A DNA stretch of 64,000 bases from Flammula alnicola (Eukaryota; Basidiomycota; Agaricomycetes; Agaricales; Strophariaceae): NCBI GenBank assembly GCA_015499995.1, contig JADNRV010000013.1:124001-188000 (forward strand), written 5' to 3'. The notes beneath the pieces were generated by a model that saw only the letters and a list, made by a program, of their open reading frames with translations, was not told where the DNA came from and did not search any database. Positions 23,979 through 36,039 of this stretch are shown here, piece by piece; within the stretch, counting starts at the first letter, position 1, and every line of letters begins with the position of its first letter. The position numbers and the translations under genes are program-made.

Positions 23979-24766
23979 AGTGCAAGGGGAGTATGGCAAG
24001 AAGACCATAGATGGGAAGGAATGAACTTTAAAGCAGGGCCGCACAGCTTGGTTCTAGCGCGTTGTGACTCTGAGAAAACGCATGGTCAACGGTGTTCCTG
24101 AGTTCCGGATGAAGGTAAGTACAAGACCCTGAAATTGCCCTGAAATGATACAATTCAAGAGTTATCTGATGACTTACGGTATTATGTGTAGGAGCCCACT
24201 GTCTCAACCTTGAAATTCGGCGCCAATGCGAACGTAGCTTTACTCATCAGGCTGTATCCAGTCAATGAGTGAGGCAACTTGAACTGCATGCACTTCAAAT
24301 TGGTGCTCGAAGGCGAACATAGAGGCATCACAAAAAAAGATGTGGCGCGGTGCGATCACATGCGGATAGTCGGGTCATTGTCACATTCAATCATCAGATT
24401 CCATACATAATATTGCCAAGTCCGGGATGGTGATAGGTAGCTTGTCCACATATTGATACTCTCGGACACGGTGTTCAGCGATTGGACAACATACTCCTAC
24501 TCCTACTCCTCCTCCAGTGCTCAACAGAGCTGGAACCTAGTTCATGGCAGCCGGAAATCTCTAGTGTTCAACGTTCAGATCTTATAGACGTCTATCAATT
24601 TTATGTTGGAGGCATTACACATTAGTTACTGTTGTCTTCAGTAGACGGACAGCATTAGATATTAAAGGGAATTGTTGGCAGAGTCGCGAAATATCTGCTC
24701 ATGATCGGGTTTCAAGGAGTATTGCCAACTCGATACATATACGGCGCGGGGATAAGAACTGCGGGA
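23979..24766. other. Intergenic stretch between membrane paralogues B and C
   Basis: About 0.8 kb, no supported gene. A short pyrimidine-rich CTCCTACTCC repeat lies near 24491-24515. Confidence 0.5.
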
Positions 24767-26076
24767 TTAGTGTTCAAACGCGCGCATGTCCCATTGGCAT
24801 GGAATCTGCAGAACCGGAAACACTTGAATCGAAATTGTATGTGGCGGGGCCAGCCATCGAGGACGTCTGAGACATACACCTATGTCAGCAATGTGTTCAA
24901 CAGGTTCACCCAAAAAGCTCACTGTTGACGGAAGAGCAGGTGTCTGTGGCGCAGGGCCAGTCACTTGTCTCATGTACGGTCCTTGGGTGTGCAAAGATGC
25001 GTTCTCAGAAACCGTTGGAGAGGGGAGCTGTTCTCCGTTTCGAGCTACGCGCTTCCGATGGTGGATGAACCAGTACAAAGTCCCAAAAAGGAATGATAGG
25101 CCAGCCAGACCTCCGACAACTCCTCCTCCCACTGCATTCTCGGGGTAGTCGAAAGAGGGGAAGGCGAAGAAGCTTCATTAGAAGGAGAACTGGCAGCGGA
25201 AGATGTTGTCGCAAGAGGTGATGGCTTTACTGTGGATAGCGGGGTCTGGGTTTTGGCGGCAGAACTTGTCGATGAGGGTATAGCAGTTGACTCCGTCAAA
25301 TCTGAGGCAAATCAATCAAACCATGTAACAAGCAGCCAAACTACTTGTGCTTACTGGCATGATTTTTGGCATTTGTTTGGTCAAAATCATCATTAGCCTA
25401 AAAGTTGTCAGTAAGCACAAATTCTTTGCTTGTTGATGATTTGAGGGCTACCTCGACGTCCAGATAAGCCCATCCAGGTACAGAAACGCCTGAAGGGATC
25501 GGCTCAGGATAACTTAACAAGATAGGTAAGCAACAGTTGTTGTCTTCGAAACATGCATGGACTTACGTATCTACATATACCATCGCACAGTTGGCCGACC
25601 ATACACTCCAACTGAAATAATGGGGTTGAGCTCGGTAAAGAAAAGCATAAAAATCACGCACGAAGGTATATCTGGCCTTGGCAAGCACCACAAGCGCTCA
25701 TAAGTGAGTAGGTCACAGTATTGCACTGACAAGCATTAGCATTTTGCAAGGAAGGTCCGAGATAGTGGCTTGAGTCTGGCAAGGCATCGACAGGAAAAGC
25801 TATCGACGACGATGAATATCGCCATGAATGTAAAATACTATCGCAAATGCTTACAGCCATTATTGCAGACTGCCAAGAGCGACGACGCAATGTCGCATGG
25901 ACTCTTCTTTTCCGAGTTGAAGGTCTACATCGAGAACTTGGGTCAACAATAATGTTGCGAACTGCAAGCAAGTGACGACGCACCCAGTTATAGAATGGGA
26001 GGCACGAAGCGTCGGACTGAGCAGAAATGCCCTGCAAGAGGGAGAAGGTAAAGAATGTCAAGAGCCACCACAGCAT
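24767..26076 (-). CDS. Secreted single-pass membrane protein, tandem paralogue C
   Basis: Third member of the tandem family. ATG at 26074-26076: MLWWLLTFFTFSLLQGISAQ (signal peptide), SCLPFYNW, intron, then NSEKKSPCDIASSLLAVCNN, and NACQCNTVTYSLMSACGACQ, the same Cys/Trp ectodomain. A Ser/Thr/Pro stalk leads to NAVGGGVVGGLAGLSFLFGT + LYWFIHHRKR, the membrane span and stop-transfer charge, and a Ser/Pro-rich tail. Stalk and span are in different frames across the G run at 25142-25145 (C on the coding strand): one extra base would join them. The stop at 24767 follows the longest tail frame and may be wrong if another intron exists. Confidence 0.7.
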
Positions 26077-27486
26077 CTTCCAGGGGGAGAAAAATAGAGC
26101 CTGAAGGAAAGCCTGACATTTCTGTCGATTGGAGGATTATATCTATCCAGGCAGAGGCACGAAATACCCAAAGTAAGCGGAATAATCTAGCCCATGTATG
26201 CGTGACAGTTGGCCCTTGAAAATCTCGAACTTTCCGCCTTCCATGGTTCCATCGAGGTACAGTGTCAACAAATATAATTGGCCACGGTCAATGGAAAGAC
26301 AAAGGCATGCGATCCAGTCACTTTCACGTCCCACGGTTGGCAGCAAGGTGAGAGGCAGAAGTATGATGGGTTTGCCAACACTGATCAGAGCGCAAGTTGT
26401 GCGGAATCTTCCTCGCGGGGAAGGTAATTTTCCACGTATAAACATCGTGAGCGAGCTTCTTACCAGATGACTCCGTAAGGTTTGTAGAGCATAAGGTTCT
26501 CCTCGGAGGTCAACGAATAGCTTTTCGTAAGCCTAACGAAGACTAAAGAGCACAGAGTCAGGTAGGCGGCCTAGTAGGGATGGCAAGTCAGAGATGACCT
26601 TGGCTGATCATCGGAAAGCCCGCAAGTTGCGTAAGAACATTCTGATTATTAAACAGCACGCGCCGCGCACCTACCTTTACCGAGGCATCTGGCAGCGGCG
26701 ATACTCATTGTCCATTTTTGCCGCGACATGACAGCTACATTCACTATTGAACGCGAGATATAAGAATCGGTCAGCATGAAATCCCACAATGACAAACCGA
26801 GCCTTTTATCTTGTACACCATAAGCGAATAAGGGAGGTTTGGCGGATGATCCAAGCATACATTTACTTACAGTCAAGCAGGCTCGAGGCTAGCGTTAGCG
26901 GCTCTTGCCTGAAGTCGACAACCAGTTACGTGTTCTAATGGCTAACGGTTTCGAAATCCTTGAGTAGCATTCGAGAATTTTTGAAGATATGCGTTTGTTC
27001 TATTTCGCGTGTTATTGTCGACAGAGTGGGTGGAGTTCAATGCAATGCACTGTGCAGCGGGGTAAGTAGTTCAGCACCAGAAGTTCGCACGGGCGGCTGT
27101 CGGCCGGAGCCGGCCATTCGCGCTTGCGCCCAGTAAGTACTTAAGAGGTAATAAGTAGTGGCCTTGGCTGATTGTCAGTTATCTTCCCTCCCTCCTTTTT
27201 CCTGCCATCATCTTGGAACAAAGACGAAACTTCCGTCGTATATGAATTAGTTTCGATTCCGGAAAAGTAGTTAATTTTCTCAAAATTCGGTTTATCTCCG
27301 CTGCCTTTCCCTCGTAAAACATATCTTGCGACAAGATCAATAGCACGACAGATCAGCAGCCAGTTCTCATGCCATTAAAAAAAGATAGAGAAGCAGAGGA
27401 GAAATGAACGAAGCACTGTCCCAATCTTTGCCCTTGAGTTGACAGGTTCCTGATTATCGGCAAGTACACTTGTTCCGAAATGGAAT
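26077..27486. other. Stretch without a supported gene
   Basis: About 1.4 kb downstream of the tandem cluster on the plus axis. Minus-strand frames at 26143-26445 and 26649-26876 show no family motif. It should include the promoter of paralogue C next to 26076. Confidence 0.45.
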
Positions 27487-28765
27487 CTAGAGCATTGAAA
27501 TGACACTATCAGCGGTTTTGGACCAGCCCAACACAAGCCCAACATCGTGGAATAAGCTACACCACCACGGTGCACAACCTGGACGATCAAAAAGATAATA
27601 TAACTGTCGCCGACGAGCCAAATCTTCCACCTCACGAGGACCGAAATCGTGGTTGACTAATTCAAATGTTTCTTGGTCTTTAGAGTCCTTGCAGCGCTTT
27701 GCGCGAAAGGCGCGGGGACGCAACAAGGGGATCACCAACATGAGCAGTCCAGCTATTTTCCCGACATGTACAACGCTTCCAATTATAACAGGGACACATG
27801 AGCTGTTATTAAGGGGTTCTTGATCAGCCGATGGCTGTGAACAGCCAAGGAGGCCATGTTGTGGCCTGAGGACAAGTTATTATAAACTTGAACTGTGACT
27901 GGAGACCCGGCAGTTGGGTGTTGAATCGGGGAAATATACAGAAACACCGAGGAGGGGTGCAGCGTTATCGAAGTTCCTGATTTCATTTGCACACTTCAAG
28001 ACCTGGTATCACGAAAAGCATAGACATTAGCTTTGATTACTCTCTTTTAAGTTGATATAGACTCACTTGTATTACGAGAAGTTGCTGATGCTGAAATAAT
28101 CAGAGCTTGGCCAGTTATCCAGGATCGTCAATGCAAACATATGTGCAGTGCATCGGAAACCTGCGGGTCAAGGAACAGGGCCCAGTGCTCCAGTTTTCAC
28201 TTAGCTACGTAGCGTGAAGTCTGAATAAGGTCCTGCTTCAATAGACGTTAATTAAATAAAAAAATGTATGATGAAAAACTTTGGATTTCATACCGCAATA
28301 TTTGGACATAGGCCCAGGGCCAGGGTTTATCCACCTGGAACGACGCTAACAGACTTGAATTCTAAGTAGCGTTGAGGCTTGCAGCGTGAAGTTTTGTTAC
28401 TGAGATGGATAGCATATGCTGGCGATGAATATGATATCGTGTTGCGTGCCAATGGAGAGTTCCATGGACTAAAATACCAAGGTTGGGTTCCTTTCTGAAA
28501 GATGCTGCAAGCAGATTGTCTGTGCGACGAAAGGATAGCGAGAAATAATTATATAAGATTGACGATTAACATACATTTCATTCACAACCAGCAATGAATG
28601 CCGCCACGAGATCTGAGTAGACGTCGCAGGGGTTGTGATTGCGAATTGGGTACCCATATGTATGATGACAAAAATATGAAAGATTAAACGCAAACGACAT
28701 GGACAAGCTATGACGCACCTATGAATTTTCAGTATAGCATAAATTATGCAATTGAGTAGTAACAT
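27487..28765 (-). other. Possible further single-pass membrane protein gene or remnant
   Basis: The minus strand has a hydrophobic start (LLLNCIIYAILKIH) near 28765, then FAITTPATSTQISW and GTSITLHPSS. Near 27780-27690 it gives NNSSCVPVIIGSVVHVGKIA + GLLMLVIPLL followed by RPRAFRAKRCKDSKD, which looks like a membrane span with a basic stop. The pieces lie in different frames and no full exon chain was found. The layout recalls agaric secreted proteins with a Ser/Thr stalk. It could be a real gene with sequence gaps, a decayed gene, or chance. Confidence 0.3.
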
Positions 28766-29168
28766 TTTTCAGAACGAGGAGCTGTACATCAACTAGTTTT
28801 GAATCCGAAGCTTTGAACCGGATGGCAAACTAGCACTATCATATTTTTTAATGTGAAAGAACCTGGGAGCAAGAAATTTGGGATCATAAGGGTTGCATAA
28901 AGTGAAGGAGACACACGCTTACGAAGGATTAAAGCTGAGAGTCACTCTCAGAAAGCTGGGGAGGCAAATCAAGGCAATTCGGGTCAGATTGATCTAGAGT
29001 GATATCAAGGCAGACCACGTTCGAACTTGAATTTGAATAGTCCTCATCAATTGATATACAAGTTATTTTCGCTTCTGCCAATATTTCGGATACAGGGTTT
29101 ACGGCTCTATCATCTGTTCGAACTCGTATCTCATAGACACAATTGTGATGCTTAATCCGAGGAATAAA

Positions 29169-30143
29169 TTACTCGCCAAAAACGTGGCGCATGAAGATCC
29201 TCTTGTGCAGCTTCGATCCACCTTCGTCAATCGCTTGTATCTCCTCTGGGGTTAAATCGGTACATTCTCGGCGTCCAAAAATTCTTGGATACGTTCCGCT
29301 TTAGTTGAAGTACTGAAAGTGGGTATTAAATAAAATCTGGTGCTTATAAGATTGTTGTTTACTCACGTAACAACGACAACATCCTTTTGCAGCAACCACT
29401 TGGTCAAAACTTGACCAGCACTGACAGACTTGCCACGCGTCTTTTCGAGGCGCTCGCGAATGACAGCAATGACAGGGTCAAGAGGCCACCTGGGGCGCGA
29501 GTAATAGGCGAGAGACCGCCATAAGACTCGATGACGATTCCTTTTTCTTGACTTAATTTGACGATCGGTTCGGCAGCCTTCCACACATAGGGATGCAGCT
29601 CAATCTTGATAGATAAAATTAGTTGTATACCACAGGGAGTGGAAGAGGAATGTCTTTTACTTGATTGGCAGCCGGAATCACTTTGCCGCTTTCCAAGATT
29701 ATCTGGAGATCTTCGACTTTGAAGTTAGAGACCCCGATAGCCTTCGCCAAGCCTTCATGGTAAACTTCCTCCAATCCCTTCCACCAATTCGCAAGTTCGC
29801 CTGCAGGGGCCGACGTTGGGTCATGAATTAAAAAGAGGTCGACGTATTCGAGACCAAGCTTTGCGAGTGATTCTTTGAGAGATTGCTTTACCGTCACTCC
29901 TGGGGCAAGACCGCGAAGTTTCGTAGTGACAAACAGCTCTGAGCGTGGTTTGCCAGAGGCCCTGATGCCTGCGCCGAGGGAATCCTCGTTTTCATACATC
30001 TGAGCACCATCGAGATGAGTGACCCCGTTGTCGATAGCCAGTCGGACGAGATCGGTAGCATCTTTCTTGTAGAGTGCAGTGCCTGTGCCGAAGCCCAGCC
30101 AAGGGATTTTGGCACCGGTGTTGAGGGTGAAGGACTTTGTCAT
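29169..30143 (-). CDS. Aldo-keto reductase, frame interrupted by two apparent one-base gaps
   Basis: NADPH-dependent reductase of the AKR superfamily (GCY1/YPR1-like shape). ATG 30141-30143: MTKSFTLNTGAKIPWLGFGT, then THLDGAQMYENE (catalytic Asp and Tyr), LFVTTKLRG (catalytic Lys), EYVDLFLIHDPTSAP (catalytic His) and GLAKAIGVSNFKVEDLQ. After an intron come IELHPYVWKAAEPIVKL, KGIVIESYGGLSPITRAP, and GKSVSAGQVLTKWLLQK with VVVVT. The last exon gives STKAERIQEFLDAENVP and LTPEEIQAIDEGGSKLHKRI, with stop TAA at 29169-29171. Frame changes occur at 29485-29487 (GG where GGG is expected) and 29259-29260 (G where GG is expected). Catalytic residues are intact. Substrate unknown. Confidence 0.85.
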
Positions 30144-31733
30144 TGCTGAAGCAGGTAAGAAACAGACAAGGGTGTTAGGTCAGGAGGGACCTTTAAATAT
30201 AAGCAGACACGAGAGGCCATGGGTGAGATGACTCGCGCCATACTCTATCGCGATATTCAATCATATTGGCACAAGTGATAACCAATCACATCACGGGCAC
30301 GTTCCGGCAACGCGAAATTCAATTCCCGAATCCCGTCAGATCCCGTCGCGGCGTCGTTCATCCTTGTTTCTTAACCAAATGGCATGAACATATCTTCCTC
30401 CAAATAATTGAACGGTTCTCCTAGCTCTGTGTATCATATCGACCGCTCGTGTCAACGGAAAGGGCTAGGTATGCTCTGACTTATCCATCTACTTCAAAAC
30501 TGACCATTTCCATCTTGTAGTAGAACGCTGTGTCCGCGGTTCCCAGAGTTCCCTTCACGTTCCTTCTCCATCTGGGTCAATGTGGCCAACACTTCCCACA
30601 CGCTTAGGCTTCTGCGGCCACGGGGTAGCTCGGAAGACCGACCCTAAAGTCTTCATGTTATATGCCTTTGCTGGCGATGTTAATCATTCTCATCTTTTAA
30701 CAAACTCAGGCGCTTTTCTATACCACATGTTGGGCCAGCTACACCTACCGTTGGTCCTTCATCTACAACGCCTCAGATAAAAGGTACACTCTTTGGCCAA
30801 TCACCCTGGTTTCGACCTTAATGGGTGCGTCGGTCACCTAGTGTACTGACATCATTTTACTGTACCGACATAGACGCAAATGTCCTGACAATTTGAACAT
30901 GATTTCCATCGGATCTTCCTCCGCTCACTCTTGTCCAGATATGCGCGGCAATCTTCGCGATTTCTTTCCTGAAATTAGTGTCATACAGCCCAAATACAGC
31001 CCCAGGTTCCAGGTCTAACTCTACTGGCCAAGCCACTGATACTTACCTGCATCCAATTATCTACTTATCTGGGTCGGCAAACAATTTTGTTATTTCTAGG
31101 TTCCGAACTGAAAGGAAGGCCGCGAGGTCTGGAACAGCGCCCGTAAGTACATGCCGATAGTAGCTTTATGCAACTGGTCTCTGCTCCCTAACACGTGTGT
31201 TCACGTACCATTCTCCAAATCTCGACTGAGATATATCTGTTCCCATGGCTAATTCTTGCGACTCGGAACAATATGTAAATAACCACCATAAGTACTTACT
31301 CGTCCGCCGTGAGGTGAATCTAAATATTGTCTGTTTATCTTGCAAGAGACTAAGTATAGTGCCAGTGGATCTTGCAACGAGCAGATAACTATTTATGCAA
31401 GTATGAGTGAATAAAGTTGTTGAAAACTTAGCACAACTTTCAAAATTTCTAGTGCGTGAGAGGCCAGCCAACTCAGCTCTCACCGATAAAATGGAGGATA
31501 GCTATCCGAGTCATTCCGGAACTTTCGTCCATGACTGGACATCCAACCGCACTCTTCTGGCCGGATAATCTGTGATGCATCACAGTGTGCAGGCGCCAAC
31601 TCAACATCACCTGCTCTCCAACCATCATGTCACCAGATCCTTGTCTCGCCGCATCGCATTCCAGTTTCCACGTTCAACTTGCTCCTGCTTATATGGGAGG
31701 CTGTGCCAGGCACTCCGTATATTTAGGCCAGCA
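30144..31733. other. Stretch without a supported gene
   Basis: About 1.6 kb between the divergent AKR and band-7 genes. No reading frame carries a recognisable motif. It includes the AKR promoter at its left end and the band-7 promoter at its right end. Confidence 0.5.
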
Positions 31734-33954
31734 ATGGCATCGCACGTCTACACGCATTCTTCTTTCTCTCAGCACTCTCCTCAACCTTCTATATCCTGCA
31801 TAGTCCTCTAATGGCCTCAATTTGGTGACAATAGCACCGTCGTTGGAGATTCATCGTATAAGCGACTGGATGAAACCTTCAGCAAGAACTCACATTCTCC
31901 AACTAAGCCACAGCCCTCGCGCCACGGTTTTACCAGTAAAAGTCCGAATGATTTTACAACCGTCGATTACACCGTGGAGGAGAGGCCCTTCTTTATTCCA
32001 ATTGGAAAAGACGGTGTCATCGCTGCTCTAGAAAAGCTCGACCAGCAACTTCGCGAAGTGTGTAACATTCATGACCTTGACGCCTCTGCAATCTATTTTA
32101 CCCGGTTCTTTTAGTCTGGAAGGACGAGGCTCCTTTCCAAAAAACGTCCAACGGATTGGACGGGTAAAGAAGTCGTTCCTGGTCAACTGGGCCTCATCAA
32201 CCATGGGTAAGCGCTATATCTATCCTAAGCCAATGACACCCTATTCATATGTATATCAACATCCAGTGGTTCGCCAAAGGTTCTGACGAAATCAGGTCGT
32301 TATCCAGGATTTCCCCTTCGTAATTGGTGGGCACGTAAATGGTGTGGAACAACTGGATGTATGTGTCCCAATTTTAATGGCTATTGATCATAAATATCTG
32401 ATTGACCTCCTCATTTGTTAGTGTCCGATACTGTTATCGACTTCCAAGGTTTGACCGTCGTGCAAGTATCGCAGAACCAGGCTGCCGTCGTTTCCGACCC
32501 ACAAAACCATATATTTGTGATCAAGAACTCCGGATTTGTGGCTTATGCTATTGAAGGAACATATGATGTCCTTTCCATCGTTGATCAAACCCATCTGCCA
32601 AACATTGTCAAGGACAAACTAACTGGCGTAATTCTCGGTTCTACCCACGAGGTCAAAATGAACAGCAAAGTTGGCGGCCAACAGCAAAAAGAATATGTTG
32701 TTGCCACCTTGTGAGTTCCATATGTCTATTTTCGATGGCATACGCGGATTTGACCTTCTGTCATACAGCTTGAACATTCCGGCCAGCAATTGTGCTATTC
32801 TACAGCGCGGCGATGATTTGGAACTCCTCGGAGCTGGCCAGTCGGTGATAACTAATCCAAGTGTTACTCTGCGTGGCCTGTTCACACTAGGCGAGAACCA
32901 ACTGGAAATGCCCACTAAGGATATGTATGTTCCAGATTCTGTCATGCATTTTTGGTCCATACATATCGCTAATATAGTGCTTTAGCTTCACGCGCGATCA
33001 AGTGCCCGTCAAGCTGACGATTTACTTGAAATGGCAGCTCACCGAGCCCCTCAAACTCACGACACATGGATACAATACTCCCTATGATGCGCTTCGGGAC
33101 AAGACCCAATCAATTTTGACCCAAATTGTTGCCCACCTCGACTACTCGTCGATGGTCAAGCAACGGTCTTTGGGTCCAGACAATATGGAAGACGGAAATG
33201 ACCCATCTTCAGCATTTTGGATGCTCTCAGAACTCGTGCCATGGATGATATGCATGAAGCCGCGTTGGAGTACGGCATTATCCTCAAAGACCTTGGTATG
33301 CCCACCTGAGTTTTCTATGATCACCTTTTTATTCTATCTTAGCTGTCATCGACCGTCAATTCAAGGGTGAGATTGCAGCAACGATGGATAAGCTTACCAG
33401 TAAGAAATTTGACTACTAGTTATATCTAGCATTTCTGACATCTGAATGTTTCTAGCTCGTGCTTTGCAAGCGCAAGTTGAGGCTGCAGTAAGTTTTATTT
33501 CTTCGTCTTTTCTGGGCAAGAACTGACATTATCGTGATAGAATGTCGACAGAGAGAACAGCAATAAAGTCAAGCAAGAAGAGGGTGCCCTTTCTGTTACC
33601 AGGATCAAGGCACAAGCAGCAAACACTCAGGCAGATGCTGAAGCATACCGAGTCATCGCTGCTGCCAAAGCACAGCCCAGAAGATGCGAATCGAGGCGGA
33701 AGCGCAAGCTGAAGCGACACGCTTGGCAGCTGAGGCGAAGCTGGCGCGTGCGTATCAAAGCCCAAGCCGATGCCGAAGTTATCGATCAATTCGCTCGTGA
33801 AATGGAACTGCGCCGCACCGAGGTCGCAAGAGTTCGGGCATTTGGTTCCAAGACTGTCTTCGTTCCATCTGACGCGGTTGGGTCCCAAATGGGAAACGCT
33901 ATGGCTTTGGGAATGGCAGCATCTATGGGTGCACAGGCCTCTACCGCCAAGTAA
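31734..33954 (+). CDS. Band-7/SPFH (flotillin-like) membrane scaffold protein, with several frame breaks
   Basis: SPFH/band-7 proteins form membrane-associated oligomers. ATG at 31734 opens MASHVYTHSSFSQHSPQPS; an in-frame TAA follows, then FGDNSTVVGDSSYKRLDE continues in the same frame. Next: TTVDYTVEERPFFIPIGKDG, VIAALEKLDQQLREV, a block near KEVVPGQLGLINHG, GRYPGFPLRNWWARKW, then LTVVQVSQNQAAVVSDPQNH, FVIKNSGFVAYAIEGTYDVL, LTLGENQLEMPTKD-like text, LTIYLKWQLTEPLKLTTHGY and AHLDYSSMVKQRSLGPDN. The C-terminal coiled coil and VRAFGSKTVFVPSDAVGSQM end at 33954. Frame anomalies: an extra G at 32162-32164, a missing T at 33215-33218, and a shifted stretch between about 33676 and 33753 that is open but reads as a basic peptide. 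Probably an intact gene with sequence errors; decay is possible. Confidence 0.78.
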
Positions 33955-34429
33955 ATGAGAAATTCGCCTGTCCTAGCCTTGGTCCAGACAGCCTGGGCGA
34001 TATGTTGTTGTATTCTTGGTTCTTCAGACCAAGCTCACCCTCCTTTCTTTTTCTTTTGATCACTCTACCGCCTCCAGTTTGCCAGCCGGCCCGGGCCCAA
34101 TACTGGAGTCATTTGTACTAGTATCATGGACTAAATATGTAACACTCGTAATATCCAGATAATAAATACTTTTTCTCGTAGCCGATTGTAAGGCAGAGTT
34201 GACAAATGAGTCAAAACCGATGAACTTAGGGTCAATGGAGGACAGGTTACCAAAAGCGACATTGGTGCTAATGCTGTGGGATTTGTTGATGGTTGTTATT
34301 CGAGTCACTCGAGGACTGCGCGTGTCTTGCTCCTCTATTGCTACTCTTGACTATAAACCACTACTGTGTTTCTCTCTTCTTTACTGCTGAGCCCCATCTT
34401 ATCCACGACCCTCCATCCCCTACAACATC

Positions 34430-35058
34430 ATGCGGTCCAAGTTCAAGGATGAGCACCCCTTCGGTGAGTTGCCTCTCGTCAATTGATACCTATCAACCGC
34501 TCATCCTTTCACATTACTAGAGAAACGCAAGGCAGAGGCTGAGCGTATTAGGCAGAAGTATCCGGATCGAATTCCTGTTAGTTGCCTGCTGCTTCAACAC
34601 GATTATTTCTAATCACTTCCATGTTGTGTGGCGCAATATCGATAGGTCATCTGCGAGAAGGCCGATCGTACGGACATCCCCACCATCGACAAGAAGAAGT
34701 ACTTGGTCCATCCGTACGTGCACTTTGATCATGTTCAATTTGTCACCTGGTGTTTATGCCCTGGATGCTGCCCAGGATTTAACTGTAGGCCAATTGTCTA
34801 CGTAATCCGGAAACGAATCAAACTCGCGCCCGAGAAAGCGATCTTTATCTTCGTCGATGAGTTCTTCCACCGACAGCAGCACTGATGAGTGCCATTTACG
34901 AGGAGCACAAGTATGTTTATCCGTTGAATTCCATGCGACGTGGACCGTTCTTGACGTCATTATCTTATAGGGACGAAGACAACTTCCTGTACGTGAGCTA
35001 TTCAGGCGAGAACACTTTCGGACAGGAAGGTTGGTTCGAGGTGCCACTGGATGCTTGA
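34430..35058 (+). CDS. ATG8: Autophagy protein Atg8, frame interrupted by three apparent one-base gaps
   Basis: Ubiquitin-like protein conjugated to phosphatidylethanolamine on autophagosome membranes. Exon 1 (34430-34463) gives [11 protein letters not shown]; following exons give [70 protein letters not shown] and [17 protein letters not shown]. The scissile Gly after Phe is present, with a C-terminal extension [11 protein letters not shown] to be cut by Atg4, stop at 35056-35058. Introns have ordinary GT..AG ends. Three positions break the frame relative to the nearly invariant family sequence: 34708-34709 (CC for CCC), 34794-34795 (TT for TTT) and 34859-34861 (G for GG). Since Atg8 tolerates almost no change, assembly error is much more likely than loss. 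Confidence 0.93.
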
Positions 35059-36039
35059 ATGTGTATTGTTCATCATCTTTCCTTTCATGGCATTTTTGGC
35101 TGTCGACGGACCATATAGAGATAAAGGGGGTCAAATATTGTGCGTAGATATTATCCATCGCTAATCCTCCCAGGCTGCCCTTATCTCGCTTCCTGCATAC
35201 CCCCTTCTGCGAGCCATTGTTTTCTTTGTATAATATTCTTCCTAAATTCAATATATGTCATCGAGTTGTATCATCTACTATTAACCTCAATTGCAGCATA
35301 GCACCGTCAATATGTCTCATTTATGGCACAACTTGCTGGGCTCAATTATTAGAATGTAACACAACATCTCAAAGCAAGCCGAAGTGTCTGACTATGGTCT
35401 GAAACCACCAAAGCCATACCTAAGCAAGAACTAGATGCTTGCGTTTGTTCTAGTTCCCCTAACTGTGTATCAGCGTTGTTTGTTCTTACTTCGCTCGTTT
35501 TCTTCATAGCTTAGCAATAGATTAGTTACATAAACTTATACGGGAGGCTCAACGATGAGCTTAAGTATCGTAAATGCGGTCTTTTTCTCCGTGATTTGCA
35601 CGACAGACATCCAATTCAATCTATGACCATTTCAAGTATTTCATTTCATAGATTTGGCCGGCTACTTAGCTACTGTACGTAAATACCACTTGTTACACTG
35701 ATGATTCATGAAGAGTCCTCGTCGGGCTCGTCCGCCGTGCTGCATTGTGTGTCAGCTATTACACGCATGAAACTCTGGCGCGTCTATGACCAAAAGTATT
35801 AGTAATAGTGTGGGCTTTCCGACCTCCTTTCGATCGTGATCTTGGGTTCATTACCTGGCCAACCAAGGGCGAGGTTACCGTTGACTTGAGAGCCAACTAG
35901 CGGTATGGATGCACACGCTTCGTTGATACCTTGCGCTTGTAAAAATACTATGATGGTACAACTTGAATTCCAAATTTCAACGCGAAATTAACCAACTGAA
36001 CGCATATTGAGATAAGAATTAAGTACTAACCTTAACAAC
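35059..36039. other. Intergenic stretch between ATG8 and RAD57
   Basis: About 1 kb, convergent 3' ends on both sides (ATG8 plus, RAD57 minus). No supported gene; the sequence is AT-rich with no repeated structure that I could see. Confidence 0.5.

Noticed and set aside
31565..31811. Start of the band-7 gene at earlier ATGs in 31565-31730
   Set aside because: Those frames have no continuity with the later SPFH exons; 31734 is in frame with FGDNSTVV despite the stop.
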